The position numbers and the translations under genes were made by a program. From Chitinimonas sp. BJB300 (GTDB lineage: Bacteria; Pseudomonadota; Gammaproteobacteria; Burkholderiales; Chitinimonadaceae), in contig NZ_PDZH01000020.1 in the NCBI RefSeq assembly GCF_002735695.1, positions 1 through 47,692 on the forward strand: a stretch of 47,692 bases of DNA, written 5' to 3'. The notes under the pieces are model-generated. The model was not told the DNA's origin. It searched no databases and was given only the letters and a program-made list of their open reading frames with translations. Below, piece by piece: positions 15,712 to 23,907 of the stretch. The first letter of the stretch is position 1. Each line of letters begins with the position of its first letter.

Positions 15712-17442
15712 ATGACCATTAGCTTGCATGGCATCGGGATTGGCGGTGGTATTGCCATTGGCCGAGCCCATCTGGTTAGCCACACCGATCTGGAAGTTGC
15801 CCACTACGAGATCACTGACGCCGAAGTCGCCGGTGAGATAGCCCGGTTCGATGCGGCGGTGCGCGCTACACGTAAGGAACTGGAATTGCTGTGGGGCAGT
15901 ATCCCTGAGAACGCCCCCACTGAGCTGGGCGCCTTCCTCAGCCTGCACGTCATGCTGTTGAACGACCATACCATTGCCCGCGAGCCGCGCGACATCATTG
16001 CCCAGCAACACTGCAACGCCGAGTGGGCACTCAAGCTGCAGCAGGATCGTCTGCTCGAACAGTTTGATGTCATTGAGGAAGAATACCTGCGCGAGCGACG
16101 CACCGATGTCATTCAGGTAGTCGAGCGGGTCTTTAAAGCCTTGGCTGGGCAAGGTGGAGGGCAATATGTCCCGCCTGAAGACAGCCGCGAACGTATCTTG
16201 GTGGCAAATGACCTGAGCCCCGCCGACATGGTGCTGTTCAAGGAAGCGCAGTTTGCTGCTTTCCTGACCGATGTAGGTGGGCCAACCTCGCATACCGCTA
16301 TTCTTGCCCGCAGCTTGAATATCCCCTCAGTACTGGCGTTGCACAATGCGCGTCAGTTGATTCGGGAAGGCGAACGGCTGATTGTCGATGGTACGGCTGG
16401 TGTGGCTATCATCGACCCCAGCGAAGCGATCGTGGCGGAATACCGCAAGCGCCAAGCCAGCCATGCTGCGGAACGTAAGCGCTTACAGCGACTGAAGAGT
16501 ACCGCGGCTACAACGTTGGATGGTACCAGCATTGAGCTGCTGGCCAATATTGAAACCCCGGGTGACATAGAACAGGTACGATCCAACGGTGCTTCTGGCA
16601 TCGGTCTTTATCGGTCCGAATTCATCTTCCTGGGCCGTGACGACCTGCCGGACGAAGAAGAGCAGTATGAGGCCTATCGGCAAGTACTTGAAGGGATGAA
16701 GGGGCAGCCGGTTACGATTCGCACCGTTGACCTCGGCCGTGACAAGATGCCCAAGTGGGCCGATGAAGATGCTCAGTCGGCCCCCAACCCTGCCCTGGGT
16801 CTGACGGGTGTACGGCTCTGTTTGGCTGAACCGATTCTGTTCCGTACCCAGCTACGTGCGCTGTTGCGCGCGGGTGTGCATGGCAAGCTTAAAATGCTGG
16901 TGCCTATGTTGGCCAGCTTGGCAGAAGTGAGCCAAGTACGGTTCCATGTCGAGCAGGTGAAGGACAGCTTGCGTGAAGATGGCATCCCGTTTGGAGAGGA
17001 TGTCCAGATTGGCGGCATGATCGAGGTGCCGGGTGCGGCCCTCACTATCAATCACTTTCTGGAACGGCTCGATTTTGTCTCCATCGGCACCAATGACCTG
17101 ATTCAGTACACGCTGGCGGTTGATCGGGGTGATGATGCGGTCAGCCATTTATATGACCCCTTCCATCCCGCCGTACTGTATTTGATCGCCCATGTGATTC
17201 GCTGGGCTGATCGGATGGGTGTGCCTGTGTCGGTCTGCGGTGAAATGGCGGGTGATGTGCGGCTGACGCGGTTGTTGCTGGCGCTGGGTTTGCGTAGCTT
17301 TTCCATGCATCCTGCCCAGCTATTGAATGTGAAACAAGTAATTTTAAAGAGTGACCTAAAGCGCTTAAGTCCTCTGGCGAGCGAGATTGAACGTGCGCCA
17401 GATGCCGATAGAGTGCGGGAATTGCTGTTAGGGGTAACGTAA
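15712..17442 (+). CDS. ptsI: PTS enzyme I (PEP-protein phosphotransferase)
   Basis: Cytosolic 576-residue enzyme I; takes phosphate from phosphoenolpyruvate and passes it to HPr. The N-terminal half binds HPr and holds the phospho-histidine loop GGPTSHTAILAR (H194). The C-terminal PEP-binding barrel shows GIGLYRSEFIFLGR, RTVDLGRDK, EVPGAAL, SIGTNDLIQYTLAVDR and the catalytic cysteine in VCGEMAGD (about C509). There is no GAF domain, so it is EI rather than the nitrogen-type PtsP. GGAGG precedes the start. Its stop overlaps the start of the next gene (TAATG). Confidence 0.95.
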   Translation: MTISLHGIGIGGGIAIGRAHLVSHTDLEVAHYEITDAEVAGEIARFDAAVRATRKELELLWGSIPENAPTELGAFLSLHVMLLNDHTIAREPRDIIAQQHCNAEWALKLQQDRLLEQFDVIEEEYLRERRTDVIQVVERVFKALAGQGGGQYVPPEDSRERILVANDLSPADMVLFKEAQFAAFLTDVGGPTSHTAILARSLNIPSVLALHNARQLIREGERLIVDGTAGVAIIDPSEAIVAEYRKRQASHAAERKRLQRLKSTAATTLDGTSIELLANIETPGDIEQVRSNGASGIGLYRSEFIFLGRDDLPDEEEQYEAYRQVLEGMKGQPVTIRTVDLGRDKMPKWADEDAQSAPNPALGLTGVRLCLAEPILFRTQLRALLRAGVHGKLKMLVPMLASLAEVSQVRFHVEQVKDSLREDGIPFGEDVQIGGMIEVPGAALTINHFLERLDFVSIGTNDLIQYTLAVDRGDDAVSHLYDPFHPAVLYLIAHVIRWADRMGVPVSVCGEMAGDVRLTRLLLALGLRSFSMHPAQLLNVKQVILKSDLKRLSPLASEIERAPDADRVRELLLGVT

Positions 17443-18524
17443 TGGATAGCAGCACCCAGCGCCGCGCGCTGGTTATGATGATGCAGCATCATGGTGATGT
17501 TTTACTGAGCAGTCCTGTCGTAAGTACATTGGCGCTGGCGGGTTATCAAGTAGATGCACTGGTGTTTGAAGATACAAAACCGATGATTGCAGGCCACCCG
17601 GACCTCGATCAGCTATATGGAATAGTTCGTCATGGCCGCCGCCAACATGGTGTTTGGGGGTGGCTAAAGGCGGAGTGGCAATTGCTGCGCACACTGCGTT
17701 CGCGCAACTACAACCTAGTTGTACACCTCACCAAACGGCGTAGAGGGGCATGGTTATCCCGCTTGTTGCGTCCTGAGGTCTCGGTTGCATCTGATCAATT
17801 GCGCGACCGATTCTGGCGCAAGAGCTTCACCCATCTTTACCACGATCTGCCATGGTCTCGGCATATGGTTGAGGTCCATCTCGATGCTTTACGTCGAATT
17901 GGCATCCGCCCCAATGATGCTACCCATCGTATGTGTCTGACGGTCGATGAAGCCAGTCGTACCAGTGCCCACGTGATGCTGGCTCAGCATGGTCTGAAGC
18001 CTGGCGAGTATATCCAGGTGCACCCCACGTCGCGCTGGATGTACAAGGCATGGCCTGCGGAGAGAATGGCTGTGGTGATCAATGCATTGACCGCGGCAGG
18101 AGAAAAAGTACTGCTGACGGCAGCCAAGGAGCCGCAGGAGATGGCGATGATCGAGGCGATCAAGGCACGGCTGGAGCGGCCTGTAGTGGATTTGTCCGGC
18201 CAAATCACGCTAAAGCAACTGGGGGCGCTGATTGCTGACGCCAAGCTGTGGTTGGGTCTGGATTCCGCACCAATGCATATGGCCTCTGCGCTCGGTACGC
18301 CCTGTGTGGCGTTGTTTGGGCCGTCGGTAGATGGTAAGTGGGCGCCGTGGAAGGTGCCCAGCCGCATGGTTGCTAATACTAATTACCCCTGCCGCCCATG
18401 CAACCGGGAAGGATGCGGCGATGGGCAGGTAAGCGATTGTCTGGTCAACTTGCCCGAGAAGGTGGTGTTGGATGCCTTGCGATCGCTTGCGGACGAGGTT
18501 GGCAAGCCGCTTGCGTTAGCGTGA
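17442..18524 (+). CDS. Heptosyltransferase-type GT9 glycosyltransferase
   Basis: A 360-residue cytosolic or membrane-associated glycosyltransferase of family 9, which adds heptose to the lipopolysaccharide inner core. MMQHHGDVLLSSPVVSTL at the N-terminus and the C-terminal QVHPTSRWMYKAWP, WLGLDSAPMHMASALGTPCVALFGPS and YPCRPCNREGCG are typical of heptosyltransferases, closest in layout to the WaaQ (heptosyltransferase III) group. It starts inside the EI stop codon with AGGGG upstream, so it is translationally coupled to the PTS operon, an unusual arrangement. The exact acceptor is unknown. Confidence 0.87.
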   Translation: MDSSTQRRALVMMMQHHGDVLLSSPVVSTLALAGYQVDALVFEDTKPMIAGHPDLDQLYGIVRHGRRQHGVWGWLKAEWQLLRTLRSRNYNLVVHLTKRRRGAWLSRLLRPEVSVASDQLRDRFWRKSFTHLYHDLPWSRHMVEVHLDALRRIGIRPNDATHRMCLTVDEASRTSAHVMLAQHGLKPGEYIQVHPTSRWMYKAWPAERMAVVINALTAAGEKVLLTAAKEPQEMAMIEAIKARLERPVVDLSGQITLKQLGALIADAKLWLGLDSAPMHMASALGTPCVALFGPSVDGKWAPWKVPSRMVANTNYPCRPCNREGCGDGQVSDCLVNLPEKVVLDALRSLADEVGKPLALA

Positions 18525-18590
18525 AACAAGATGCGGCGCTGACGATGTGTAAGTCAATGCTGCACCCGTAGGTTTGGTAAGTAGGGCAGC

Positions 18591-19436
18591 TCAGTAGAAT
18601 TCCAGCTGACCTTTGCCCCATTTCTCATGCAGCGTATGCCCATAGCGGCGTTGCTCGTGCCAGCGCCACCAGCTTTGCTGCATTTCCTGTCGCATCTTCT
18701 CGCTGCGCCGTTTCCACCAGCCTAATTGCCATTTCTTGCGGAAGTAGGCGCGGTTTTCGGCTTCATAGGGTCGATTCCGGTTGGTGTCGCTGAGTGCATC
18801 CTGCGTGACAGAGCCGAAATGGTGAATAAAGCAGGCGCCGACGATTCCGGCACGAAAACCTGCTATGCGGGCGCGCCGAAAGAAATCCGTGTCTTCAAAT
18901 TGGCCGATACGGAAGGCTTCGTCAAAGCCACCGATACGATCGAATACTGTGCGCCTTACGGCGAAGCAGACGCCATGTGCCGCATTGAGTCGCAGTACGT
19001 CTTGCAGCTCATGCATGAAGCCTTCGGCATAGGTCGTGAAAGGATAGTTCTGGTCCCGTTCCCGCATGGCGGGGCACACAATATCTAGCCGATGCCGTTC
19101 ACCGGCTTGCAATAGGGCTTGCAGCCAGCCTGGGGGCAGCAGTACATCGTTATTGAGCACGATGACCCAGTCCGCATCGCGGGCCAGATCTACACCTTGG
19201 TTCCAGGCTGGTGCACAGCCACGGTTTTCAGGGTTGCTGATAACCTGAATGTTGGGTTGGCTGGCCAGCCATTCGGCAGTGCAATCGGTAGAGCCATTGT
19301 TGATGACGATGACCTGTACGCCTGTGGCGATATCGGCTTCCAGGCATGCCAGGCAGCCCTGGGTATAAGCCAGTTGGTTCAGTACTGGGATGACGATCGC
19401 GACGCGTGTAGTTGGGTTGCTGGTGGATTGGCTCAC
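18591..19436 (-). CDS. Family 2 glycosyltransferase
   Basis: A 281-residue GT-A fold glycosyltransferase. VAIVIPVLNQLAYTQGCL opens the nucleotide-sugar domain, followed by VIVINNGSTD, NRGCAPAWNQG, the metal-binding VIVLNNDVLL and GVCFAVRRTVFDRIGGFDE. There are no membrane helices. It probably extends a surface polysaccharide or LPS chain, and resembles rhamnosyltransferase-like members. The start is GTG with AGGAG 8 bases upstream. It converges on the heptosyltransferase gene and lies 31 bp downstream of parE, so it may share parE transcripts. Confidence 0.85.
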   Translation of the reverse strand: MSQSTSNPTTRVAIVIPVLNQLAYTQGCLACLEADIATGVQVIVINNGSTDCTAEWLASQPNIQVISNPENRGCAPAWNQGVDLARDADWVIVLNNDVLLPPGWLQALLQAGERHRLDIVCPAMRERDQNYPFTTYAEGFMHELQDVLRLNAAHGVCFAVRRTVFDRIGGFDEAFRIGQFEDTDFFRRARIAGFRAGIVGACFIHHFGSVTQDALSDTNRNRPYEAENRAYFRKKWQLGWWKRRSEKMRQEMQQSWWRWHEQRRYGHTLHEKWGKGQLEFY

Positions 19437-19467
19437 AGTACGGCTCCTGCTGAATGAGAACCCAGCA

Positions 19468-21441
19468 TCAGATATCCCCTTCCGCCAGATTGCCGTTTTC
19501 TTCCAGCCAAGTGCGGCGCGAACTGGCTTCGCCCTTACCCATCAGCATGGTCATGATGCGGCGGGTATCGTCCTCAAGGGCATCGAAGCTGATCTGCAAA
19601 GTGCGGCGAGTGTCTGGGTTCATGGTGGTGTCAAACAGTTGTTCTGCATTCATTTCTCCAAGGCCCTTGAAGCGGCTGATACCCCAGCTGCCTTCACGGA
19701 CTTTCTCCAGCCGGAGCTTGTCGACAATGGCTTCCAGCTCGCCATCGTCCAATGCGTAGAATTTGCGTGGTGGCTTTTGCTTGCCGCTGCCTGGGACGTC
19801 GATGCGGAACAAGGGCGGTTGGGCGATGTGGATATGCCCGTTTTTAACCAGTTGGGGGAAGTGCCGGCAGAACAGCGTCAAGAGCAGCACCTGAATGTGG
19901 GAACCATCCACGTCCGCGTCGGACATGATCAGTATCTTGCCGTACCGCAGGCCGCTTAGGTCTGCCAGGCCATCTGGTTTATGTGGGTCGACGCCGATAG
20001 CAACGGCAATATCATGGATCTCGTTATTGCCGAACAGTTCACTTTGGTCGACTTCCCAGCTATTCAGTACCTTGCCGCGCAAGGGGAGGATAGCCTGGAA
20101 GTCCTTATCCCGACCTTGTTTGGCGCTGCCCCCGGCTGAGTCACCTTCCACTAGAAAAAGCTCGCGGCGGCTTACATCCTCGCTGGTGCAGTCAGTCAGC
20201 TTGCCTGGTAATACGGCGACACCGCTAGTTTTTTTCTTCACCACGGTTTTAGCCGCTTTCATGCGGCTTTGAGCTTGGCGAATGGCGAGTTCAGCCAATT
20301 TCTTGCCGTAGTCCAGGTGCTCGTTTAGCCACAGCTCAAACGGGTCGCGCACCTGGGTTGAGACAAGTCGCAACGCGTCGCGGCTGGAGAGCCGTTCCTT
20401 GGTTTGGCCTTGGAATTGTGGGTCGAGCACTTTGGTGCTCAATACAAAGCTGGCACGTGCGAAAAGGTCTTCCGGCAGCAGTTTGACGCCCTTGGGCAGG
20501 AGGTTGTGCAGGTCGATGAAATTCTTGACGGCATTGAACACACCATCACGCAGGCCGGTTTCATGCGTACCGCCAGAAGGTGTAGGAATCAGGTTTACGT
20601 AGGATTCGCGGGCAATACCGCCCTCCTCTGTCCACGTAATCACCCAGGCTGCACCTTCGCCTTTGGAGAAACTGTCGTTTTCTTCGTTGATATAACGCTC
20701 GCCCCGGAACAAGGGGACAATCAATTCCGCATCGGCCAACTGTTCGCTCAGATAGCCTGCCAAGCCATCCGGATAGCTCCAGGTTTGGGTATCGCGGCTG
20801 CTATCTTTCTTTTCGACCATGAGCGTTACCGTAATACCGGGTAACAGTACTGCCTTTGATCGAAGGATATGCGCCAGTTCACCCATGGGGATATTGGGCG
20901 AATCAAAGTATTTCGGGTCGGGCCAGCAGCGTACGAAAGTACCGGTGTTCTTCTTGCCAACTTCCTTGAGCAGCGCGATGGGTTCAATAACGAAGCCGTC
21001 GCTAAAGGCCAGGGCGTACTCGGCTCCTTCACGCTTCACCCTTACTTCCAGGCGGGTCGACAATGCATTGGTGACGCTGACGCCCACGCCATGCAAGCCG
21101 CCCGAGAAGCTATAAGCGCCGCCGTCCTTTTTGTTGAACTTGCCCCCGGCGTGCAGCTGGGTGAAGACGACTTCTACCGTCGGTACCCCCATTTCTGGGT
21201 GAATGCCGACTGGAATACCCCGGCCATCGTCAGCAATGCTGATCGATCCATCCTGATAAACCACTACTTCAATATTTTTGGCGTAACCGCCAAGGGCCTC
21301 ATCGGCAGCGTTGTCGATGACTTCCTGGATGATATGGAGTGGATTTTCCGTGCGAGTGTACATGCCTGGTCGGTGCTTTACCGGTTCCAGACCTTTCAGT
21401 ACTTTGACGGAAGATTCGTCGTATTGCGGGGCGGCGGCCAT
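19468..21441 (-). CDS. parE: DNA topoisomerase IV subunit B
   Basis: ATPase subunit of topoisomerase IV, which decatenates chromosomes with ParC. The 657-residue length fits ParE rather than the longer GyrB. The GHKL ATPase part shows EVIDNAADEAL, DDGRGIPVG and GGLHGVGVSVTNAL. The C-terminal TOPRIM part shows LFLVEGDSAGGSAKQGR and DADVDGSHIQ. I chose the ATG at 21441 (AGGAAA upstream) because it gives the usual ESSVKVLKGLEPVKHRPGMY start; the frame extends 20 codons further without support. parC is not in the window. Confidence 0.94.
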   Translation of the reverse strand: MAAAPQYDESSVKVLKGLEPVKHRPGMYTRTENPLHIIQEVIDNAADEALGGYAKNIEVVVYQDGSISIADDGRGIPVGIHPEMGVPTVEVVFTQLHAGGKFNKKDGGAYSFSGGLHGVGVSVTNALSTRLEVRVKREGAEYALAFSDGFVIEPIALLKEVGKKNTGTFVRCWPDPKYFDSPNIPMGELAHILRSKAVLLPGITVTLMVEKKDSSRDTQTWSYPDGLAGYLSEQLADAELIVPLFRGERYINEENDSFSKGEGAAWVITWTEEGGIARESYVNLIPTPSGGTHETGLRDGVFNAVKNFIDLHNLLPKGVKLLPEDLFARASFVLSTKVLDPQFQGQTKERLSSRDALRLVSTQVRDPFELWLNEHLDYGKKLAELAIRQAQSRMKAAKTVVKKKTSGVAVLPGKLTDCTSEDVSRRELFLVEGDSAGGSAKQGRDKDFQAILPLRGKVLNSWEVDQSELFGNNEIHDIAVAIGVDPHKPDGLADLSGLRYGKILIMSDADVDGSHIQVLLLTLFCRHFPQLVKNGHIHIAQPPLFRIDVPGSGKQKPPRKFYALDDGELEAIVDKLRLEKVREGSWGISRFKGLGEMNAEQLFDTTMNPDTRRTLQISFDALEDDTRRIMTMLMGKGEASSRRTWLEENGNLAEGDI

Positions 21442-21755
21442 CTTGATTATTTCCTTGCAGCAGATGGCGCGGAGTCTAGTGGGCTCATGGGTGACGAGCA
21501 AGCAGACTTATGGCTATTGGTTAGCGCGCTGGGTCCCAAATGCCGACCTTAGCAGCGCCAGGCTGATGGCAGCCCTGGCTTGCCGAGGCGACTCTGTTAG
21601 CTTATTTGTATCGATGTGGACGCTAACTAGTGTGCAGATGAGCGAACCAAATTGGCAGATACCAGCCAATTAATATGACTCCCTAATAGTTTAGGCTTGC
21701 TCGGCTGTTGTAACCTGCTCCCGATGGCAAGTCTTTTGATTGGTATAAGACGTCG
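21442..21755. other. Divergent intergenic region parE / LacI-type gene
   Basis: 314 bp between divergent genes. Two modest inverted repeats are visible: GCCAGG-CT against AG-CCCTGGC (21557-21579) and GTTAGC/GCTAAC 20 bp apart (21596-21627). I see no gene and no strong promoter. Confidence 0.4.
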
Positions 21756-22778
21756 ATGGATCTGAAAGCGCTTTCCGCAAGCCTCAACCTTTCAATGACT
21801 ACGGTAAGCCGTGCGCTGAATGGCTATTCCGATGTAAGCGAAAAAACGCGTTTGCGTGTTATCGAGGCTGCTCGCGCTTTGGGTTATCAACCTAATGTTG
21901 TGGCGCGTAACTTGGCGTTGGGCCGGGCTGACGCCATTGGTGTTGTTTACCCCTTGGAAATGGGTGACGTGGCTGATCCACGTTTTCTGGAGGTGGTCTC
22001 CGGTATTACTGAGGGGCTGGCTCCCTTCAACATGGACTTGTTGATTGCATCCGCCAGCCAAAAGGGGGAGTTGGACACGTACGACCAGATGATTCGCAGC
22101 CGGCGGGTTGATGGCTTTATCGTGTCCCGTACCTGTGTGCAAGACCAACGGATTGATTATCTACGCCAAGTCAACGTGCCTTTCCTTGCCTATGGACGTA
22201 CTGCAGATTGCAGTGTTCATCCCTGGTTTGATTATGACAATGAGGCTGGCAGCGTGTTGGCAGTAGAGCGGTTGGTGGGATTGGGGCATCGGCATATCGC
22301 ATATATTCATGCGTCGCTGCATTACAACTTTGCCCACCAGCGCTACACCGGCTATTTAAAAGGGATGTTGAGTGCGGGTATCGCACCTTCTACAAATTGG
22401 ATATTACGGGCGGGCTTGGCGCGCTGCAGTGGTTATAACGCGATGGTGCGTTTGTTGGAACAGCCCAGGCTGCCTACGGCGGTGATCATCGATAACAACC
22501 TTGCGGGGGTTGGCGCTATACGCGTGCTGATAGACCGGGGCATTGTGATGGGGAAGGATTTGTCGGTGATTGTTTACGACGGCATTCCGCCCGACACGCT
22601 CTTGGTCGATAGGCAGATTACCTCGGTGGTCCAGCCTACTCCACACCGAGCAGGTAAGCGTATGGCGCAGCTTATTCAGCAAGTCATTACCAATGCGCGG
22701 CCTTTGAAGGAACTTCAAGTACTTTGCCAGCCGGAGATCTTGGTGGGTAACTCGGATGGACCGTTAACAGGTTCTTAG
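21756..22778 (+). CDS. LacI/GalR-family transcriptional regulator
   Basis: A 340-residue DNA-binding repressor-type protein. The N-terminal helix-turn-helix reads LKALSASLNLSMTTVSRALNGY and the hinge contains LGYQPNVVARNLALGR. The rest is a periplasmic-binding-protein-like sugar-sensing domain ending with dimer elements (DLSVIVYDGIPP). No sugar transport or catabolic gene is adjacent, so its target is not local. The start has no clear ribosome site; GTCTT...AAGAC (21731-21751) could fold across it. The stop codon is part of an ACAGGTTCTTAG half-site like the ends of the MITE-like repeats. Confidence 0.88.
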   Translation: MDLKALSASLNLSMTTVSRALNGYSDVSEKTRLRVIEAARALGYQPNVVARNLALGRADAIGVVYPLEMGDVADPRFLEVVSGITEGLAPFNMDLLIASASQKGELDTYDQMIRSRRVDGFIVSRTCVQDQRIDYLRQVNVPFLAYGRTADCSVHPWFDYDNEAGSVLAVERLVGLGHRHIAYIHASLHYNFAHQRYTGYLKGMLSAGIAPSTNWILRAGLARCSGYNAMVRLLEQPRLPTAVIIDNNLAGVGAIRVLIDRGIVMGKDLSVIVYDGIPPDTLLVDRQITSVVQPTPHRAGKRMAQLIQQVITNARPLKELQVLCQPEILVGNSDGPLTGS

Positions 22779-22887
22779 CGACACAGCCACGTTGAGTATC
22801 TAGCTTGTGTATTTGCATGGCCAATTAGGAAGAGAGTTCTCCCCACTGATGAAATCGCCTATGTGTTGCTTGAGGCGCTGCCCTGTG

Positions 22888-22931
22888 CTGAAAAACGAAA
22901 AGGCCTTAGATGCTTTCGCGTCTAAGGCCTT
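22888..22931 (-). terminator. Rho-independent terminator of tRNA-fMet
   Basis: Read on the minus strand, AAGGCCTTAGA pairs perfectly with TCTAAGGCCTT (22921-22931 with 22900-22910) around a CGCGAAAGCA loop, followed by TTCGTTTTT. It starts 9 bp after the tRNA 3' end. Confidence 0.9.
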
Positions 22932-22939
22932 GATGTTCT

Positions 22940-23015
22940 TGGTTGCGGGAACAGGACTCGAACCTGTGACCTTCGGGTTATGAGCCCGACGAGCTGCCAA
23001 CTGCTCCATCCCGCG
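22940..23015 (-). tRNA. Initiator tRNA-fMet (CAT)
   Basis: A 76-nt tRNA with an encoded CCA. The anticodon CAT lies at 22980-22982. The anticodon stem has three stacked G-C pairs (CGGG/CCCG) and the first acceptor pair is a C1-A72 mismatch; both are initiator hallmarks. The T-arm reads ACAGGTTCGAGTCCTGT. It is a single tRNA gene with its own promoter and terminator. Confidence 0.95.
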
Positions 23016-23028
23016 ACAGAGAAACCGA

Positions 23029-23057
23029 AGTATGGAGATGTTCCGGCAGTCCGTCAA
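23029..23057 (-). promoter_or_regulatory. Sigma-70 promoter of tRNA-fMet
   Basis: On the minus strand TTGACG (23052-23057), a 17-bp spacer, then CATACT (23029-23034), ending 14 bp before the mature tRNA 5' end. Confidence 0.65.
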
Positions 23058-23077
23058 GTACTTTGACAGAAATCTTG

Positions 23078-23878
23078 TTACTGCCCACTTCGGTAGAAGC
23101 GCCAAACCAAGGCAATACCCCCGCTAAGTGTGGTTTTGCGCTGCAGTAACGGGCTGTCGGCAAAGCGGCTACCGTTCAGATTATCTGCGCGCAAGAACAA
23201 GCCAACCCAATAATCACCTAGATTACGACTGGCACTGAGTGTGGACTGCAATCCTGCGTAACCAGAATGGGCTTGGTAGGCGGGTCGATTGCTAGTAGCG
23301 AATTCGGGTGCTACGCCATAGAAGTATTCATGTTGCTTACGGCTGCCAATCAATGCACCGCCCGACCACCCCATTCGCCATGTTGATTCCCCTTGACCCA
23401 GGCTCCAGTCCGCAGCCAACTTTGGATTGAGAACGGCGCCGATATAGCGGGTACGCCAGTCATCTACAACCAGTGCAGCGCGTACCGGTAATACGGCCTC
23501 CCAGCGTACCTTAGCGTTGGCGTCATTAAGGCGATATTTGATTGAGGGTCCGATTTCCAGGGTGGGTGAAAGCCTGGGCATACCGGCTCGGGCAACATTG
23601 CCTTCGCTGTGGCTGGGTGGGGTCAGGTTAATGCTCAGGTCAATTTCGGCCCGCTCGCTATCAAATAGTCTGCGCCGTAACCCAGCGCGCGAGATTTCCA
23701 ATTTTTCACTGCGATAGCTGAGGTAGGGGATAGGCAGCAGATAGCTGTGTTGTGCATCGCTGCCACGGTAATCGGGCAGGCTGATGGCGGAAACGCCTAT
23801 GCCAAGTTCCAGGCTGGGTTCCTGGGCATAGGCAAAGTTGGTCAGTAACAATGTGATAAGAGGTGCGATGCGTTTCAT
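23078..23878 (-). CDS. MipA/OmpV-family outer-membrane protein
   Basis: Outer-membrane beta-barrel protein of 266 residues. A signal peptide (KRIAPLITLLLTNFAYAQ) precedes a typical MipA/OmpV beginning, LGIGVSAISLPDYRGSDA, with the PIPYLSYR strand after it. Alternating strands continue to a final VWRFYRSGQ; the terminal residue is not the usual aromatic one. In E. coli MipA links the murein hydrolase MltA with PBP1B; here the role is inferred only from the family. I chose the ATG at 23878 since it starts the signal peptide; a longer frame overlaps the upstream gene. It follows the YcaQ-like gene by 29 bp. Confidence 0.8.
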   Translation of the reverse strand: MKRIAPLITLLLTNFAYAQEPSLELGIGVSAISLPDYRGSDAQHSYLLPIPYLSYRSEKLEISRAGLRRRLFDSERAEIDLSINLTPPSHSEGNVARAGMPRLSPTLEIGPSIKYRLNDANAKVRWEAVLPVRAALVVDDWRTRYIGAVLNPKLAADWSLGQGESTWRMGWSGGALIGSRKQHEYFYGVAPEFATSNRPAYQAHSGYAGLQSTLSASRNLGDYWVGLFLRADNLNGSRFADSPLLQRKTTLSGGIALVWRFYRSGQ

Positions 23879-23907
23879 CTGAAGGGGCGGCAAGGTGAAT
23901 AGATAGG

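Noticed and set aside
15421-16293. 290-codon open frame on the minus strand opposite HPr and EI
   Set aside because: Antisense to two certain genes; the sequence has no family character.
20869-21552. 227-codon open frame opposite parE
   Set aside because: Antisense shadow of the conserved ATPase domain of ParE.
23053-23067. GTCAAGTACTTTGAC dyad as a regulator site
   Set aside because: It overlaps the -35 element of the tRNA-fMet promoter; the TTGAC part is explained by that, and the rest may be chance.
22800-23105. Open frames across the tRNA-fMet gene on the minus strand
   Set aside because: They run through a tRNA and its terminator; the similarity to frequently mis-annotated peptides reflects the tRNA sequence only.
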